Shown piece after piece: positions 32,084 through 41,889 of a DNA stretch of 47,290 nucleotides. The stretch covers positions 1 through 47,290 of the forward strand of contig CAKTUS010000012.1 in the NCBI GenBank assembly GCA_934621485.1, given 5' to 3'. The DNA comes from an uncultured Clostridia bacterium (GTDB taxonomy: Bacteria > Bacillota > Clostridia > Christensenellales > Aristaeellaceae). A program made the position numbers and the translations under genes. Position 1 is the stretch's first letter, and every line of letters begins with the position of its first letter. Under the pieces are notes generated by a model. The model was not told the origin of the DNA. It ran no database searches and worked only from the letters and a program-made list of their open reading frames with translations.

Positions 32084-33460
32084 TCAATTCCGGCCCTGCG
32101 CCTGTTCCTTCTGCTTCAAATCCTTCAGCACTGACAGCGCCAGCGGAAGGGACAGGCAGAAGGTGAACACATCCGCCACCGGCTGGGCCAGCTGTACGCC
32201 CAAAAGGCCCGGCCAGTGGCTCAGCACCAGCACGGCCGGAATAAAAAACAGGCCCTGCCTGGCCGAAGCCAGCAGCGTTGCCTTACCGGCAATGCCCATG
32301 GTTTGCAGCATCATGTTGGCAATACACGAAAACGAGAATAAGGGAATGAACATGCATTGCAGCCGCAGCGCCAGGGTACCGATTCGCTGCACCTCGGCGT
32401 CCGTTGCCAAGAACAGATGGATGATTTGGGGAGCAAACACAATAGCCAGCGCGGAAAGAACCAGCAGCGTGCCAAAGCTGATGCGCACACAAAGCCAAAA
32501 AGCTTTGCGTACCCGCCCATATAGCTTAGCGCCGTAATTAAACCCGCAAATCGGCTGAAAGCCTTGACCAAAGCCGATAATGGCGCTAACGGTCATCATC
32601 ATCACCCGGGAAACGATGCTCATGGCTGCAATGGCCGCATCACCGTAAACGCCTGCCGCCAGATTCAGGCACACGGTCGCCAGACTGTTAAGCCCCTGCC
32701 GGGCCAAAGAGGGTACGCCGCCGCGAAGGATTTCGGCATAGTTGGCCGTGGAAGGGGTAAAGTTGCGCAAGCGGATGCGGATATTTCCTCCACGCCGGGT
32801 ACCGGCAAGCAGCAGGACAAAGCTGACGATTTGGCTCAGGCTGGTGGCCAGCGCCGCGCCCGCCACCCCCATATCGAAAACAAAGATGAATACCGGATCC
32901 AGCACAACGTTCAGCAGCGCGCCGGAGGTAATGCCAATCATGGAGTAAAAGGCGCTGCCCTGGAAGCGAAGCTGATTGTTGAGCACCAGGCTGGATACCA
33001 GAAAAGGCACGCCCGGCATGAGATACAGCACATATTGCTTGGCGTAGGGCGCAATGGTATTCGTAGAGCCGAGCCAGTACACCAGGCCGTTTACCGAAAT
33101 CAGGCCGAACAGCATAATGCCAACGCCCGCCAGAAACGCGCTGAAAAAGCCCGTAGCCGCCATGCGATCGGCGCTGTCCACTTCTCCGGCCCCCAGCTTG
33201 CGGGAAATGAAATTGCCGGAGCCGTGCCCAAACATGAAGCCCACCGCCTGCATAATCGCCATCAGCGGAAAGACCACGCCCACCGCGCCCGAAGCGCTGG
33301 CCGAGCCGATCAGTCCCACGAAATAGGTATCGGCCATGTTGTAAAATGACGTAATCATCATGCAGACAATGGTTGGCAGCGCCAGCTTCAAAATGAGGGG
33401 CGTCAGCGGGGTTTCCGTCATATAATGCTGTTTTTCTTCCGGCGTCATCTGTTTGGGCAT
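32084..33460 (-). CDS. MATE-family efflux transporter
   Basis: 458-aa, 12-helix multidrug/toxin exporter of the DinF/NorM superfamily, driven by Na+ or H+. The first helix carries the typical LALPTIVCMMITSFYNMADTYF block, and the matching position at the start of the second half reads GVPSLARQGLNSLATVCLNL. The FGQGFQPICGFNYGA block is a family hallmark. AAAGGAG precedes the ATG, 35 bases after the helicase stop, so helicase and exporter may share a transcript. The substrate is unknown. Confidence 0.95.
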   Translation of the reverse strand: MPKQMTPEEKQHYMTETPLTPLILKLALPTIVCMMITSFYNMADTYFVGLIGSASASGAVGVVFPLMAIMQAVGFMFGHGSGNFISRKLGAGEVDSADRMAATGFFSAFLAGVGIMLFGLISVNGLVYWLGSTNTIAPYAKQYVLYLMPGVPFLVSSLVLNNQLRFQGSAFYSMIGITSGALLNVVLDPVFIFVFDMGVAGAALATSLSQIVSFVLLLAGTRRGGNIRIRLRNFTPSTANYAEILRGGVPSLARQGLNSLATVCLNLAAGVYGDAAIAAMSIVSRVMMMTVSAIIGFGQGFQPICGFNYGAKLYGRVRKAFWLCVRISFGTLLVLSALAIVFAPQIIHLFLATDAEVQRIGTLALRLQCMFIPLFSFSCIANMMLQTMGIAGKATLLASARQGLFFIPAVLVLSHWPGLLGVQLAQPVADVFTFCLSLPLALSVLKDLKQKEQAQGRN

Positions 33461-33495
33461 GGCTTGTTACTCCTTTAGTACCATTCAAAACGTTC

Positions 33496-35028
33496 TTAAC
33501 GGCGATCGTTTCCGGTAGAAAGCGGCGTTCTACGCTGCTTGCGGCGGCTGCTGCGCAGCAAATCGGTGTAGGAAGGCAGGGACTCAACCTTTGCAGGATC
33601 TGCCGGGCGGCTTTCCCGGACGGGCTGGACAACATGCGCAGGCCGCGTTAGCGGCGTAGCGCGCATAGCGGGTGAAGGGGTGGCAGCGCCGGTTGCGGGA
33701 ATCGCTTTTTTCCTTCCGCCAGAAGTGCTCGAGGCGGTCGTTTCAAACGGCTTTTTTCGCACAGCGTCCTGTTTGAGCTCCCGCGCAGGCAAAGCCGGAG
33801 ACTTTTTCGGCTTGAGTTCCGGCTTTTCAGGTTGGCCTTCCGCAAGCCGGGCAGTTCTTGTTCCTCTGGGCGTTTTCACGGTTTCGGTGAAAACCTCCAT
33901 GGGCCATGGGCTTTCCTTGCGGGGAATCGCCTTGCCAATCAGCTTTTCAATCTGCTTCAGCTCTTTCATTTCATCAATGCAGCAAAAGCTGACGGCGGTT
34001 CCGTTCAAACCGGCGCGCCCTGTGCGGCCGATACGGTGCACATAAGATTCCGGCTCGTTTGGCAAATCATAATTAAACACATGCGACAAGCCGGCAATAT
34101 CGATACCTCGAGCCGCAATATCGGTTGCCACAAGCACCCGTACCTTGCCGCTTTTGAAATCGCCCAGCGCCTGCTGCCGCGCGCCCTGGCTCTTATCTCC
34201 GTGAATGGCTCTGGCGTCAATGCCGCCACGGGAAAGCTCCCGCACCACTCGGTCCGCGCCATGCTTGGTGCGGGTAAACACTAAGGCGCTTTCCACCTGC
34301 GGCTCGGACAGCAGCTTTCGCAAAAGCAGCTTTTTATTGACTTTATCAATCAGGTACAGGCTTTGGTCAATGGTATCCACCGTGCTGGAAACCGGATCCA
34401 CCTTTACTTCCACCGGGTTTAGGAGGATGCTCAAGGCCAGCTTTTCCACTTCAGCCGGCATGGTAGCCGAAAACAGCAGCGTTTGCCGCTGTTTGGGCAG
34501 CCGGCTGATAACTTTCTTCACATCGTGAATAAAGCCCATATCCAGCATCCGGTCCGCCTCGTCCAGCACGAAAATTTGCAGTTGGTCCAGCATAATAAAG
34601 CCCTGGCCAATCAAATCGTTCAGCCGTCCCGGCGTGGCCACCAGAATATCCACGCCGCGTTTCAATTCTTCCACCTGCGGCTGCTGTCCCACGCCGCCAA
34701 AAATCACGCAGCTGCGCAAGGGAAGTTGTTTTCCATATTGCACAAAGTTTTCAAAAATTTGCAGCGCCAGCTCGCGGGTTGGGGTCAGCACCAGGGCGCG
34801 AATGGGACGTTTGCTTCCTTTTGGCAACGGCGTTTCGCTCAGCCTTTGCAAAATGGGCAAGGCGAAAGCCGCCGTTTTTCCGGTGCCGGTTTGAGCGCAG
34901 CCAAGCACGTCCCGTCCGTCCAGCACGTGCAAAACGGTTTTTTGCTGAATGGGCGTAGGCTGCTGGTAGCCTGCGTCCGCCACCGCTTTGAGCAGCGGAC
35001 GAATCAAATGCAGTTCTTCAAATGTCAT
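33496..35028 (-). CDS. DEAD-box ATP-dependent RNA helicase
   Basis: 510-aa RNA helicase of the RhlE/CshA type. Motifs in order: Q motif GYQQPTPIQQ, AQTGTGKT, PTRELA, TPGR, DEAD, SAT, ARGID and HRIGRTGR. A basic, Pro/Ala/Lys-rich tail of about 130 residues follows the helicase core and probably binds RNA. ATG at 35028 (MTFEELHLI) is the family-like start with a modest AGGA site. An in-frame ATG at 35136 after AGGAAAGG would add 36 residues unlike any helicase; it cannot be fully excluded. If 35028 is right, the 146-base gap after rpe is a long leader. Confidence 0.93.
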   Translation of the reverse strand: MTFEELHLIRPLLKAVADAGYQQPTPIQQKTVLHVLDGRDVLGCAQTGTGKTAAFALPILQRLSETPLPKGSKRPIRALVLTPTRELALQIFENFVQYGKQLPLRSCVIFGGVGQQPQVEELKRGVDILVATPGRLNDLIGQGFIMLDQLQIFVLDEADRMLDMGFIHDVKKVISRLPKQRQTLLFSATMPAEVEKLALSILLNPVEVKVDPVSSTVDTIDQSLYLIDKVNKKLLLRKLLSEPQVESALVFTRTKHGADRVVRELSRGGIDARAIHGDKSQGARQQALGDFKSGKVRVLVATDIAARGIDIAGLSHVFNYDLPNEPESYVHRIGRTGRAGLNGTAVSFCCIDEMKELKQIEKLIGKAIPRKESPWPMEVFTETVKTPRGTRTARLAEGQPEKPELKPKKSPALPARELKQDAVRKKPFETTASSTSGGRKKAIPATGAATPSPAMRATPLTRPAHVVQPVRESRPADPAKVESLPSYTDLLRSSRRKQRRTPLSTGNDRR

Positions 35029-35174
35029 ATACTCATCCTGTTGATGTATTTGAAGCGCTAATGCAATACCGGCGCGCGCCTCATACGCCTTTTTTTCGCA
35101 ACAGGTTTGAAAAGCGGTTGTTTTTTCACAGCGCATGTTCCTTTCCTAATGGGAATCTACGCCAAAGTATGCCC

Positions 35175-35807
35175 CTACAGGGTGTGAATCATCCGCGCAA
35201 CCTGAGCCGGATCCTCGGCCTTGAAAAAACCGGTTCCCATAACCAGCACGCCCACGCCCGCTTCGGTTACCATGGGCGCGTTATCCAAAGTAATGCCGCC
35301 GTCCGCCTCAATTTCGCCCCGGAAACCAAGCGCGCGCAGCTCACGCGCCTTCGCCAACGCCTCCGGCATCAGCTTTTGCCCGCCGAAGCCAGGCTCCACC
35401 GTCATCAGCAGCACTCGATCAATCTGGTCCAGGTAAGGCCGGAGGGCGTCTACGCCGGTTTTGGGGCGAACGGACGCGCCCACCCGGCAGCCACGCCGGC
35501 GGATTCTCACAAGCGCGTCTGCAAAATTTTCAGCTTCCTGGTGAACGGTAATCAGGCTGGCTCCGGCATCAGCAAAGCTGTCCACCATCGCCAGTGCGTC
35601 CGACAGCATCAAATGCACATCGTAGAACAAATCCAGTTTTTTGTGAAAGGCTGCCAGAATATGGGGGCCAAAGGTCAAATTGGGCACAAAATGGGCGTCC
35701 ATCACGTCAAAGTGCATCTCGTCGCAGCCGGTATCCCGAATCAGCAGCCCTGCCTCCAGCAGATGCAGCGGATCGGCGGCCAGCAAAGAAGGGGACAGTT
35801 TAATCAT
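35175..35807 (-). CDS. rpe: Ribulose-phosphate 3-epimerase
   Basis: Interconverts ribulose 5-phosphate and xylulose 5-phosphate (EC 5.1.3.1) in the pentose phosphate pathway. A TIM barrel of 210 aa. SPSLLAADP at the start, MHFDVMDAHFVPNLTFG, VHLM and TVEPGFGGQ, and the Asp in EADGGI are the metal and active-site motifs. GGAGG precedes the ATG. It overlaps rsgA by 8 bases, the conserved Bacillota order. Confidence 0.97.
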   Translation of the reverse strand: MIKLSPSLLAADPLHLLEAGLLIRDTGCDEMHFDVMDAHFVPNLTFGPHILAAFHKKLDLFYDVHLMLSDALAMVDSFADAGASLITVHQEAENFADALVRIRRRGCRVGASVRPKTGVDALRPYLDQIDRVLLMTVEPGFGGQKLMPEALAKARELRALGFRGEIEADGGITLDNAPMVTEAGVGVLVMGTGFFKAEDPAQVARMIHTL

Positions 35808-36693
35808 AACGATTCCTCCAAGCTTCCTGTACTTTTTTTAGCAATTGGTGATAACGTTCCAGCCTTGCCGGGCTGATGTTTCCCTCCCGCCCCGCTTCCA
35901 GAACCGCGCAGCCGGGCTCGCTTAGATGGTAGCAGGGGGAAAAACGACATTGTCCCTCATAGGGAAAGAAATCCGGGTAATACTCCTTCAGGCGGATGGG
36001 CTCCAGGCCCTCCCATAATTCCAACAGGCTGAATCCAGGGGTGTCCAGTACGGCATACTCCCCGCTGAACAAAAGCTCTGCATGGCGGGTGGTATGCTTG
36101 CCCCGGCTGATTTTCCGGCTAATCTCCCCGCTTTTCAATTCCAGGCCCGTGGCAGCGCTAAGCAGTGTGCTTTTGCCAACGCCGCTTTGCCCGGCAAAGC
36201 AGCAAATGCCCTCCCTCAGCAGCGCCCGCAATTCGTCCAGTCCCAGGTTCTCCTTTGCGCTGACAGCCAGCACCGGAATTTTCAGGCTTTGGTAGTCCCG
36301 GTGAACGGTTTTCGCCAGATTCTGGTCCAGTTCACACTTGTTCACCACCAGCGCCGGACGGATTCCCTGACGAATGGCCATCACCATCAACGTATCCACC
36401 AGCAGGTAATCGGGCGCAGGCTGCGGAGCGATGACCAGTACAATGTGGCGAATATTGGCCACGGCCGGCCGAATCAATTCGCTCCTTCTGGGCAAAACCT
36501 CCTCCACCCATCCTTCTTCCTCGCCGTTTCCCGGAAGAAAGCGCACCTGGTCGCCCACCATGGGCGTAATTCGCAGCTTGCGAAACTTGCCCTTTGCACG
36601 CAGTACATGTACCTGCCCCGCCGGGTCGCGGGCGTAGTAAAATCCGCCTACGCCCTTAATGATTACGCCTTCCAGCGTGCTTACCTGTGTCAA
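35800..36693 (-). CDS. rsgA: Ribosome small-subunit-dependent GTPase RsgA
   Basis: Circularly permuted GTPase that helps late 30S maturation. The 297-aa protein has an N-terminal OB fold, then NKCEL (G4) before the P-loop GQSGVGKSTLL (G1) and DTPGF (G3), the permuted order typical of RsgA. A C-terminal zinc site includes Cys residues and a His in CRFSPCYHLSEPGC. The start is TTG at 36693, about five bases after GGAGGG; a TTG six codons upstream lies before that site. It sits 24 bases after prkC. Confidence 0.95.
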   Translation of the reverse strand: MTQVSTLEGVIIKGVGGFYYARDPAGQVHVLRAKGKFRKLRITPMVGDQVRFLPGNGEEEGWVEEVLPRRSELIRPAVANIRHIVLVIAPQPAPDYLLVDTLMVMAIRQGIRPALVVNKCELDQNLAKTVHRDYQSLKIPVLAVSAKENLGLDELRALLREGICCFAGQSGVGKSTLLSAATGLELKSGEISRKISRGKHTTRHAELLFSGEYAVLDTPGFSLLELWEGLEPIRLKEYYPDFFPYEGQCRFSPCYHLSEPGCAVLEAGREGNISPARLERYHQLLKKVQEAWRNRYD

Positions 36694-36717
36694 ACCGTTC
36701 CCTCCTGCCAATGGAAG

Positions 36718-38601
36718 CTAGCGCAGCATAACGCTCTTTTCTTCAAATAACTCTCCATCCAAATAGATATAGCAAGTCAACTCGCCCGCCACGTTGGCGC
36801 TCATGGGAATGAGCATGTTGTTTTGCGAGCCTGCGGCAATGGTTCCTTCGTATTTGGTTCGCTCCTCGCCGTCAATCACCAGGGTCACGCGCAGCGCACG
36901 GTCATAGTCCGCCACAGGAATGGACAAGCTCAGTTCCCCCTGATAAGGCTGGCTTTCCATGCCAATGGTGAGCGTTACGGGGGCCGAAAGCGTTACCATG
37001 GTGCCCGCTACCGGAGACTGGGCCAGCACCTGGCCAATCTGGGACGAGTCGGACGTTTCCACATAGTCAGGCGAAGCTTCCGTCAAATTGCTTTCTTCCA
37101 GCATCTTCACCGCGTCCTCCCGGCTGCGGCCCATCACGTCCGGCACCATGGTGCTTCCGCCGGACACCGTAAGCTCCACTGTCTGACCGGCGGAATAACC
37201 GGCTCCGGCCACCGGGTTTTGTTCCAGCACTGTTCCTACCGGACGACCGGACACGGTTTTCAGCACCACCACATTGCTCAGCCCGCGCTCCTTCAGGCGG
37301 GCTACTGCGTCTTCGTAGGCCAGGGTGATCACATCCGGCATAACGGCGTTGGCCGGACCCATGCTTACCGTAGCCAGCAGACTGTCGCCCCGCTCCATGG
37401 TCACGTCTGCGTCAGGCACCTGAGCAATGACGGTTCCGGCCGGCAGGGTATCATGATTGATTTCCGTTTGCTGCCATTGCAGTCCTTCCCGTTTCACCTT
37501 GGCCTGGGCCTCCGCTACCGTCATGCCCACCACATCGGGAGCGAGCACGCTGCGGCTCACCCGATCAAATACCCGTACCACGCCAACGCCAAGCAGGGAC
37601 AAAATCACCAACGCGCTGATGGCGGTCAGCGCCATTTTCGCCAGCTTACGGCGGCTACGCTTACGCTGCCGCTTAGCGGATGGGCCCGCGCGGCGGCCTG
37701 TGCTTTGATACGCGTAAGCCTGATGCTGCTGAATGGAAGGCTGCTGCACGGTAACGCTGGGAATGATATCCTCGGCCTGCAGCTTGCCATCCTTGGCTTT
37801 CATCAGCGCGTCGGCCATTTCTCTGGCGCTTTGGAAGCGTTTTTTGGGGTCTTTTTCCAGCGCCTTCATCACCACCGCCACCACGGCGGGAGGCGTTTCC
37901 GGGGCAAAATCGGTAATGGGGGGCGGCGGGTCCTGCAAATGCTGCATAGCCACTGCAACCGGCGTGTCGCCCACAAAGGGCACCCGACCGGTGAGCATTT
38001 CATACATCACGACCCCGGTGGAATAAATATCGCTGGTGGCCTCCACCACGCCGCCGGACGCCTGTTCCGGCGAGGAATAATGCACCGAGCCAACGACCGT
38101 ATCGCCCTTGCCGATGGTTGCGCCGCCCGTCATGCGGGCAATGCCGAAGTCGGCCACCTTCACATGCCCGTCGGAATGAATGAGCACATTTTGCGGCTTA
38201 ATGTCCCGGTGAATGATGCCGTTGTCATGCGCGTGCTGCAAAGCGCTCAGAATACGCACGGTAATCTGAATGGCGGTTTGATAGTTCAGCCGCCCCTTCT
38301 GGCGAATGATATCCTTGAGGGTGTTTCCGTTTACATATTCCAAAACCAGATAGCGAAATTCACCCTCCACGCCTACGTCCAGCAGGTTCACCAGGTTGTG
38401 ATGGCTCATCATGCTGGCAGCCTGAGCCTCTCGCTGAAAGCGCTCCAGAAATTCCTTATCGCTGTTGTATTCGCTTTTGAGAATTTTGACCGCCACGCTA
38501 TGGCCTGTGCGGATGTCAATGGCACGATACACCAACGACATGCCGCCCTGTCCGATAAAATCCTCCAGCTTGTAGCGATCGGCGAAAACCATGCCTTTCA
38601 T
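36718..38601 (-). CDS. prkC: PASTA-domain serine/threonine kinase PrkC
   Basis: Membrane kinase that senses peptidoglycan fragments or lipid II and controls growth, cell-wall metabolism and spore germination in Bacillota. The 627-aa protein has an N-terminal kinase domain (IGQGGMSLVY, VAVKIL, HRDIKPQN, VADFG, SPEQ), a basic juxtamembrane segment, one transmembrane helix near residue 340, and three PASTA repeats, then a C-terminal region of about 90 residues. The ATG at 38601 overlaps the prpC stop by one base (TGATG). An upstream TTG and a downstream ATG are possible but less likely. Confidence 0.96.
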   Translation of the reverse strand: MKGMVFADRYKLEDFIGQGGMSLVYRAIDIRTGHSVAVKILKSEYNSDKEFLERFQREAQAASMMSHHNLVNLLDVGVEGEFRYLVLEYVNGNTLKDIIRQKGRLNYQTAIQITVRILSALQHAHDNGIIHRDIKPQNVLIHSDGHVKVADFGIARMTGGATIGKGDTVVGSVHYSSPEQASGGVVEATSDIYSTGVVMYEMLTGRVPFVGDTPVAVAMQHLQDPPPPITDFAPETPPAVVAVVMKALEKDPKKRFQSAREMADALMKAKDGKLQAEDIIPSVTVQQPSIQQHQAYAYQSTGRRAGPSAKRQRKRSRRKLAKMALTAISALVILSLLGVGVVRVFDRVSRSVLAPDVVGMTVAEAQAKVKREGLQWQQTEINHDTLPAGTVIAQVPDADVTMERGDSLLATVSMGPANAVMPDVITLAYEDAVARLKERGLSNVVVLKTVSGRPVGTVLEQNPVAGAGYSAGQTVELTVSGGSTMVPDVMGRSREDAVKMLEESNLTEASPDYVETSDSSQIGQVLAQSPVAGTMVTLSAPVTLTIGMESQPYQGELSLSIPVADYDRALRVTLVIDGEERTKYEGTIAAGSQNNMLIPMSANVAGELTCYIYLDGELFEEKSVMLR

Positions 38602-39314
38602 CAAGGCTTGCTCACCTCCCCTACACGGCCGATCAGGAAGGTAATATTATCGGCACCGCCGGCATCCAGCGCCAGCTTCAGCAGCTGGTCGGCCGCCTCT
38701 TCATCGCTGGATGATTGGGACAGGGTTTGGAAAATGGTATCATCCGGCACCATGTTGTACAGGCCGTCGGAACATACCAGCCACACATCTCCCGCGCACT
38801 TGTCCAAGCAAAGCACGTCCGGAGTAACGGCAGGGTCTACGCCGACCGCCCGGGTAATAACGTTGCGGTAGGGATGGGTGCGGGCCATTTCGGCCGTAAT
38901 GACATGATTGCGCAGCAGTTCCGCCACCACGCTGTGATCCTCGGTAACCTGTTGAAGGCTGCCCTCGTGGAGGCGGTAGGCACGGCTGTCCCCCACATGG
39001 CCGATCATGAGCTGCCCGTCGCCCTCCCATAGGAGGGTGATGGTGGTGCCCATACCGCTTAAGCTGCTATCATGCCGCGCCATATCAAACACACGGCGAT
39101 TAGCCGCCTCGATGGCCATTTCCATCGCCCGGGCATCCAGCTTCTTGCCATGAAGCGCGTTTTTGAGCACCTGGGCCGCCACACGGCTGGCTGTTTCACC
39201 GCCCTGATGGCCACCCATGCCGTCCGCAACGCCATAAACTCCCTCATCCAGAACTAAGGCGTCCTGGTTATTGGCGCGCACTAACCCCTGATGCGTTCTG
39301 TGGCAGACCTTCAT
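38601..39314 (-). CDS. prpC: PP2C-type serine/threonine phosphatase PrpC (Stp1)
   Basis: 237-aa metal-dependent protein phosphatase that reverses PrkC phosphorylation. Motifs include RANNQDALVLDEGVYGVADGMGGH (metal-binding Asp residues), GHVGDSRAYRL and CSDGLYN. ATG at 39314 is set by AAGGAGG seven bases upstream. A longer frame to 39539 would overlap rlmN by about 200 bases with non-family sequence and is rejected. Confidence 0.96.
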   Translation of the reverse strand: MKVCHRTHQGLVRANNQDALVLDEGVYGVADGMGGHQGGETASRVAAQVLKNALHGKKLDARAMEMAIEAANRRVFDMARHDSSLSGMGTTITLLWEGDGQLMIGHVGDSRAYRLHEGSLQQVTEDHSVVAELLRNHVITAEMARTHPYRNVITRAVGVDPAVTPDVLCLDKCAGDVWLVCSDGLYNMVPDDTIFQTLSQSSSDEEAADQLLKLALDAGGADNITFLIGRVGEVSKP

Positions 39315-39340
39315 GGCGGTTCCTCCTTGCAAAGTGAGAA

Positions 39341-40387
39341 TCAGTCGGCTTGCTGCTGCAAATGGCGGCGGCGCAGTTGTCCGCAGGCCCCGCCGATATC
39401 GGAGCCCATTTCCCGGCGCAGCGTAGCGGAAATGTGTTCCGCTTCCAGCGTTTTCAAAAAGGTTTGAACCGCCGCCGGGCTGGCGGGAGCCAGGCTGCGT
39501 TCGTCCACATGATTCAGCGGAATCAGGTTCACATGGCACTGCAGGCCCCGCAGCAGCCGGGCCAGCTCTTTGGCGTGCTCCGGACGGCTGTTCAGCTGAT
39601 CGATAAGCGCATACTCAAACACCACCCGGCGACCCGTATCAGCCACATAGGCCCGGACAGTCCTCATCAATTCCGCCATGGGATAGACGGCGGCTACCGG
39701 CATAATGCGGCGGCGAATGGAATCGTTGGGCGCATGCAGGGAAATGCTGAGAGTAACAGGCAGACGTTCTTCCCGCAGCTGATCAATCCTGGGCACAAGC
39801 CCGCAGGTACTTAGCGAAATGTTGCGCAGGCTGATATTCAGGCCGTCTGCATCGTTTACCAGACGCAAAAAACGAACGGTGCTTTCATAATTGTCCAGCG
39901 GTTCGCCGCTGCCCATGAGCACAATATGCCCCACCCGTCCCCTTTTGCCCAGAAACCGGTTGGCCAGCAGCACCTCCGACAGCATCTCACCGGCAGACAG
40001 GCTGCGCACACAGCCGTTTAAGGTGCTGGCGCAAAAAGCGCAGCCCATTTTGCAGCCCACCTGCGTGGAAATGCACAGCGAATAACCGTAATGATAGTGC
40101 ATCAGCACGCCCTCGATAATATTGCCATCCCAGCAGGCAAACAAAAACTTCACCGTGTCGTCCTTCTGGGAGGGAAAGATCTGATGCAGCGTCATGGGCA
40201 AATCATAGCACGACTGCGCCAGAACTTGCCTGAGGGAGGACGGCAGATTGGCCATTTCCGCAAAGGGAACGCCCTTATGCAGCCAGGAAAACACCTGTTT
40301 GGCGCGAAAGCCCGGCTGCCCAAGCTCCGTCAGATAGGCTTTCAGCTCCGGCTGGGTCATGTCCAGCAGGATGCGCTTTTGTTCCAT
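39341..40387 (-). CDS. rlmN: Dual-specificity rRNA/tRNA methyltransferase RlmN
   Basis: Radical SAM enzyme that methylates C2 of adenosine in 23S rRNA (A2503) and in some tRNAs. The cluster-binding C112-X3-C116-X2-C119 motif is present (GCKMGCAFC). The methyl-carrying Cys near the C-terminus is in GGACGQLR. The 348-aa length is normal. Its ATG overlaps the rsmB stop by one base (TAATG). Confidence 0.97.
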   Translation of the reverse strand: MEQKRILLDMTQPELKAYLTELGQPGFRAKQVFSWLHKGVPFAEMANLPSSLRQVLAQSCYDLPMTLHQIFPSQKDDTVKFLFACWDGNIIEGVLMHYHYGYSLCISTQVGCKMGCAFCASTLNGCVRSLSAGEMLSEVLLANRFLGKRGRVGHIVLMGSGEPLDNYESTVRFLRLVNDADGLNISLRNISLSTCGLVPRIDQLREERLPVTLSISLHAPNDSIRRRIMPVAAVYPMAELMRTVRAYVADTGRRVVFEYALIDQLNSRPEHAKELARLLRGLQCHVNLIPLNHVDERSLAPASPAAVQTFLKTLEAEHISATLRREMGSDIGGACGQLRRRHLQQQAD

Positions 40388-41889
40388 TAGCGTGTCCTCC
40401 GCATGCGGGCGATGAAGAAGCCCTCCACCCCGTCGCGACAGCCAAGCAGCTGCAGGCCGTAGGGGCCTTGCAGCCTGCGCAGTTCTTCCGGAAAGCTGGT
40501 CGGCAAGGTTTCCAGTGTAAACGCCGGATGTTCCTCCAGGAACGTCTGCACCTGCTTGATGTTTTCACACGGCAGAATGGAGCAGGTGCTGTATACCAGC
40601 GTGCCGCCGGGCTTCACATAGCGGCAGACAGTATGGAGAAGCCGCTTCTGGGTTTCCACAATCGCGGGAATATCTTCTTTTTTCAGGCGCAGCTTGATAT
40701 CCGGCTTTTGACTGAGCACACCCATGCCGGAACAGGGCGCATCCAGCAAAACCCCGTCCAAAGCGCCCTCCAGATCGCTGCGAAATTCGCTCGCGTCTCG
40801 AACGGAAATGCGCAGATTATCCAGGCCCAAACGGCGGCGCATGCCTTCCAGCAGCTGAGCGCGCTTTTCGTGCAGCTCCCAGGCAAATACACGGCCGGTC
40901 AGCTGCATCTGTTCGCACAGATAGGCCGATTTGCCTCCGGGCGCGGCGCATGCGTCCAGAATTTTCATGCCGGGCTTGGCCTTCATGGCTTCGGCAGCCA
41001 GCACGCTGCTTTGCCCTTGAATGGAAAACAGGCCCGCGCGGTAAGCAGGGTCAAAGGTGATTTCACTGACGCCATACACCAGCCAGGTATGCGGCGCAAG
41101 CCCTTTTTCAGCCCGCCATTCCTTTTGAGCCAGCAGCTTTTCAAATTTCTCATCGCTGGTGCGCGTCAGATTGGGCCGCACCACCATGGGGTGCTCCTGT
41201 TCCCGGTAAAAAATCACCTGTTCCGCCTCGTCGGGGCCATAGGCGGCCAATAGCTCATCCACCAGCCACAGCGGCATGCTGCCCATCACGCTCAGATACG
41301 TGCGCAAATCCTCTTCCCGTGTAGGCCAGGCGATATCCTCCTTGCCGCGGGACAGGTTGCGCAGCACCGCGTTGATGAAGCCGGAGGCGGGCTCCATGCC
41401 CACAGCCTTGGCCAGCTTTACGGCTTCGTTGACAGCCGCGCTGTCCGGCACCCGATCCAAACACAAAATCTGGTAGGCCGCCAGACGCAGAATATCCTGC
41501 TGCGAAGGCTCATGGGTTGGATGATCCATCAGCCGTTTCAAGGCGTAATCCAGCTTCAGCTGGTTTTCCAGCACGCCGTATACCAGCTGTGTGACCAATC
41601 GGCGGTCTTCAGGCTTCAGGCTGCGGGCGGAACGCAGATGATCATCCAGGCTCAGGGCAGCATAAGCGCCCTTCTGGTGCACATCGCACAGCACAGCCCA
41701 GGCCAAACGGCGAGCGTCGTCCGCCGGGGCTCGTTCCGGTTTGCGGGCAGGAAATGGCGCATGGGCGTGCATAGGCGGCTTGCGGCCCGCAAAGCCGTCT
41801 CTGCGGGCCGGATAGGCTTTGGGGCGGCTTGCATTGCCGGAATACGGTTTCTTTTCTCCAGAGGAAGGGCGATTGTTCGGATGATTCAT
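40387..41889 (-). CDS. rsmB: 16S rRNA cytosine-967 methyltransferase RsmB
   Basis: Methylates C967 of 16S rRNA. It has a NusB-like RNA-binding N domain (about 60-200) and a Rossmann methyltransferase domain with SAM motif DACAAPGGKSAYL and the two catalytic Cys motifs DAPCSGMG and YSTCSI. The protein is 500 aa, about 50 longer than usual because of a basic, Pro/Arg/Lys-rich N-terminal extension. The start overlaps the fmt stop by 4 bases, which supports that start. Confidence 0.95.
   Translation of the reverse strand: MNHPNNRPSSGEKKPYSGNASRPKAYPARRDGFAGRKPPMHAHAPFPARKPERAPADDARRLAWAVLCDVHQKGAYAALSLDDHLRSARSLKPEDRRLVTQLVYGVLENQLKLDYALKRLMDHPTHEPSQQDILRLAAYQILCLDRVPDSAAVNEAVKLAKAVGMEPASGFINAVLRNLSRGKEDIAWPTREEDLRTYLSVMGSMPLWLVDELLAAYGPDEAEQVIFYREQEHPMVVRPNLTRTSDEKFEKLLAQKEWRAEKGLAPHTWLVYGVSEITFDPAYRAGLFSIQGQSSVLAAEAMKAKPGMKILDACAAPGGKSAYLCEQMQLTGRVFAWELHEKRAQLLEGMRRRLGLDNLRISVRDASEFRSDLEGALDGVLLDAPCSGMGVLSQKPDIKLRLKKEDIPAIVETQKRLLHTVCRYVKPGGTLVYSTCSILPCENIKQVQTFLEEHPAFTLETLPTSFPEELRRLQGPYGLQLLGCRDGVEGFFIARMRRTR

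Noticed and set aside
36823..38871. Long plus-strand ORF opposite prkC (682 codons)
   Set aside because: It lies antisense to a clearly functional kinase gene, has a composition typical of a GC-rich shadow frame (many His, Gln, Arg), and no ribosome binding site or family.
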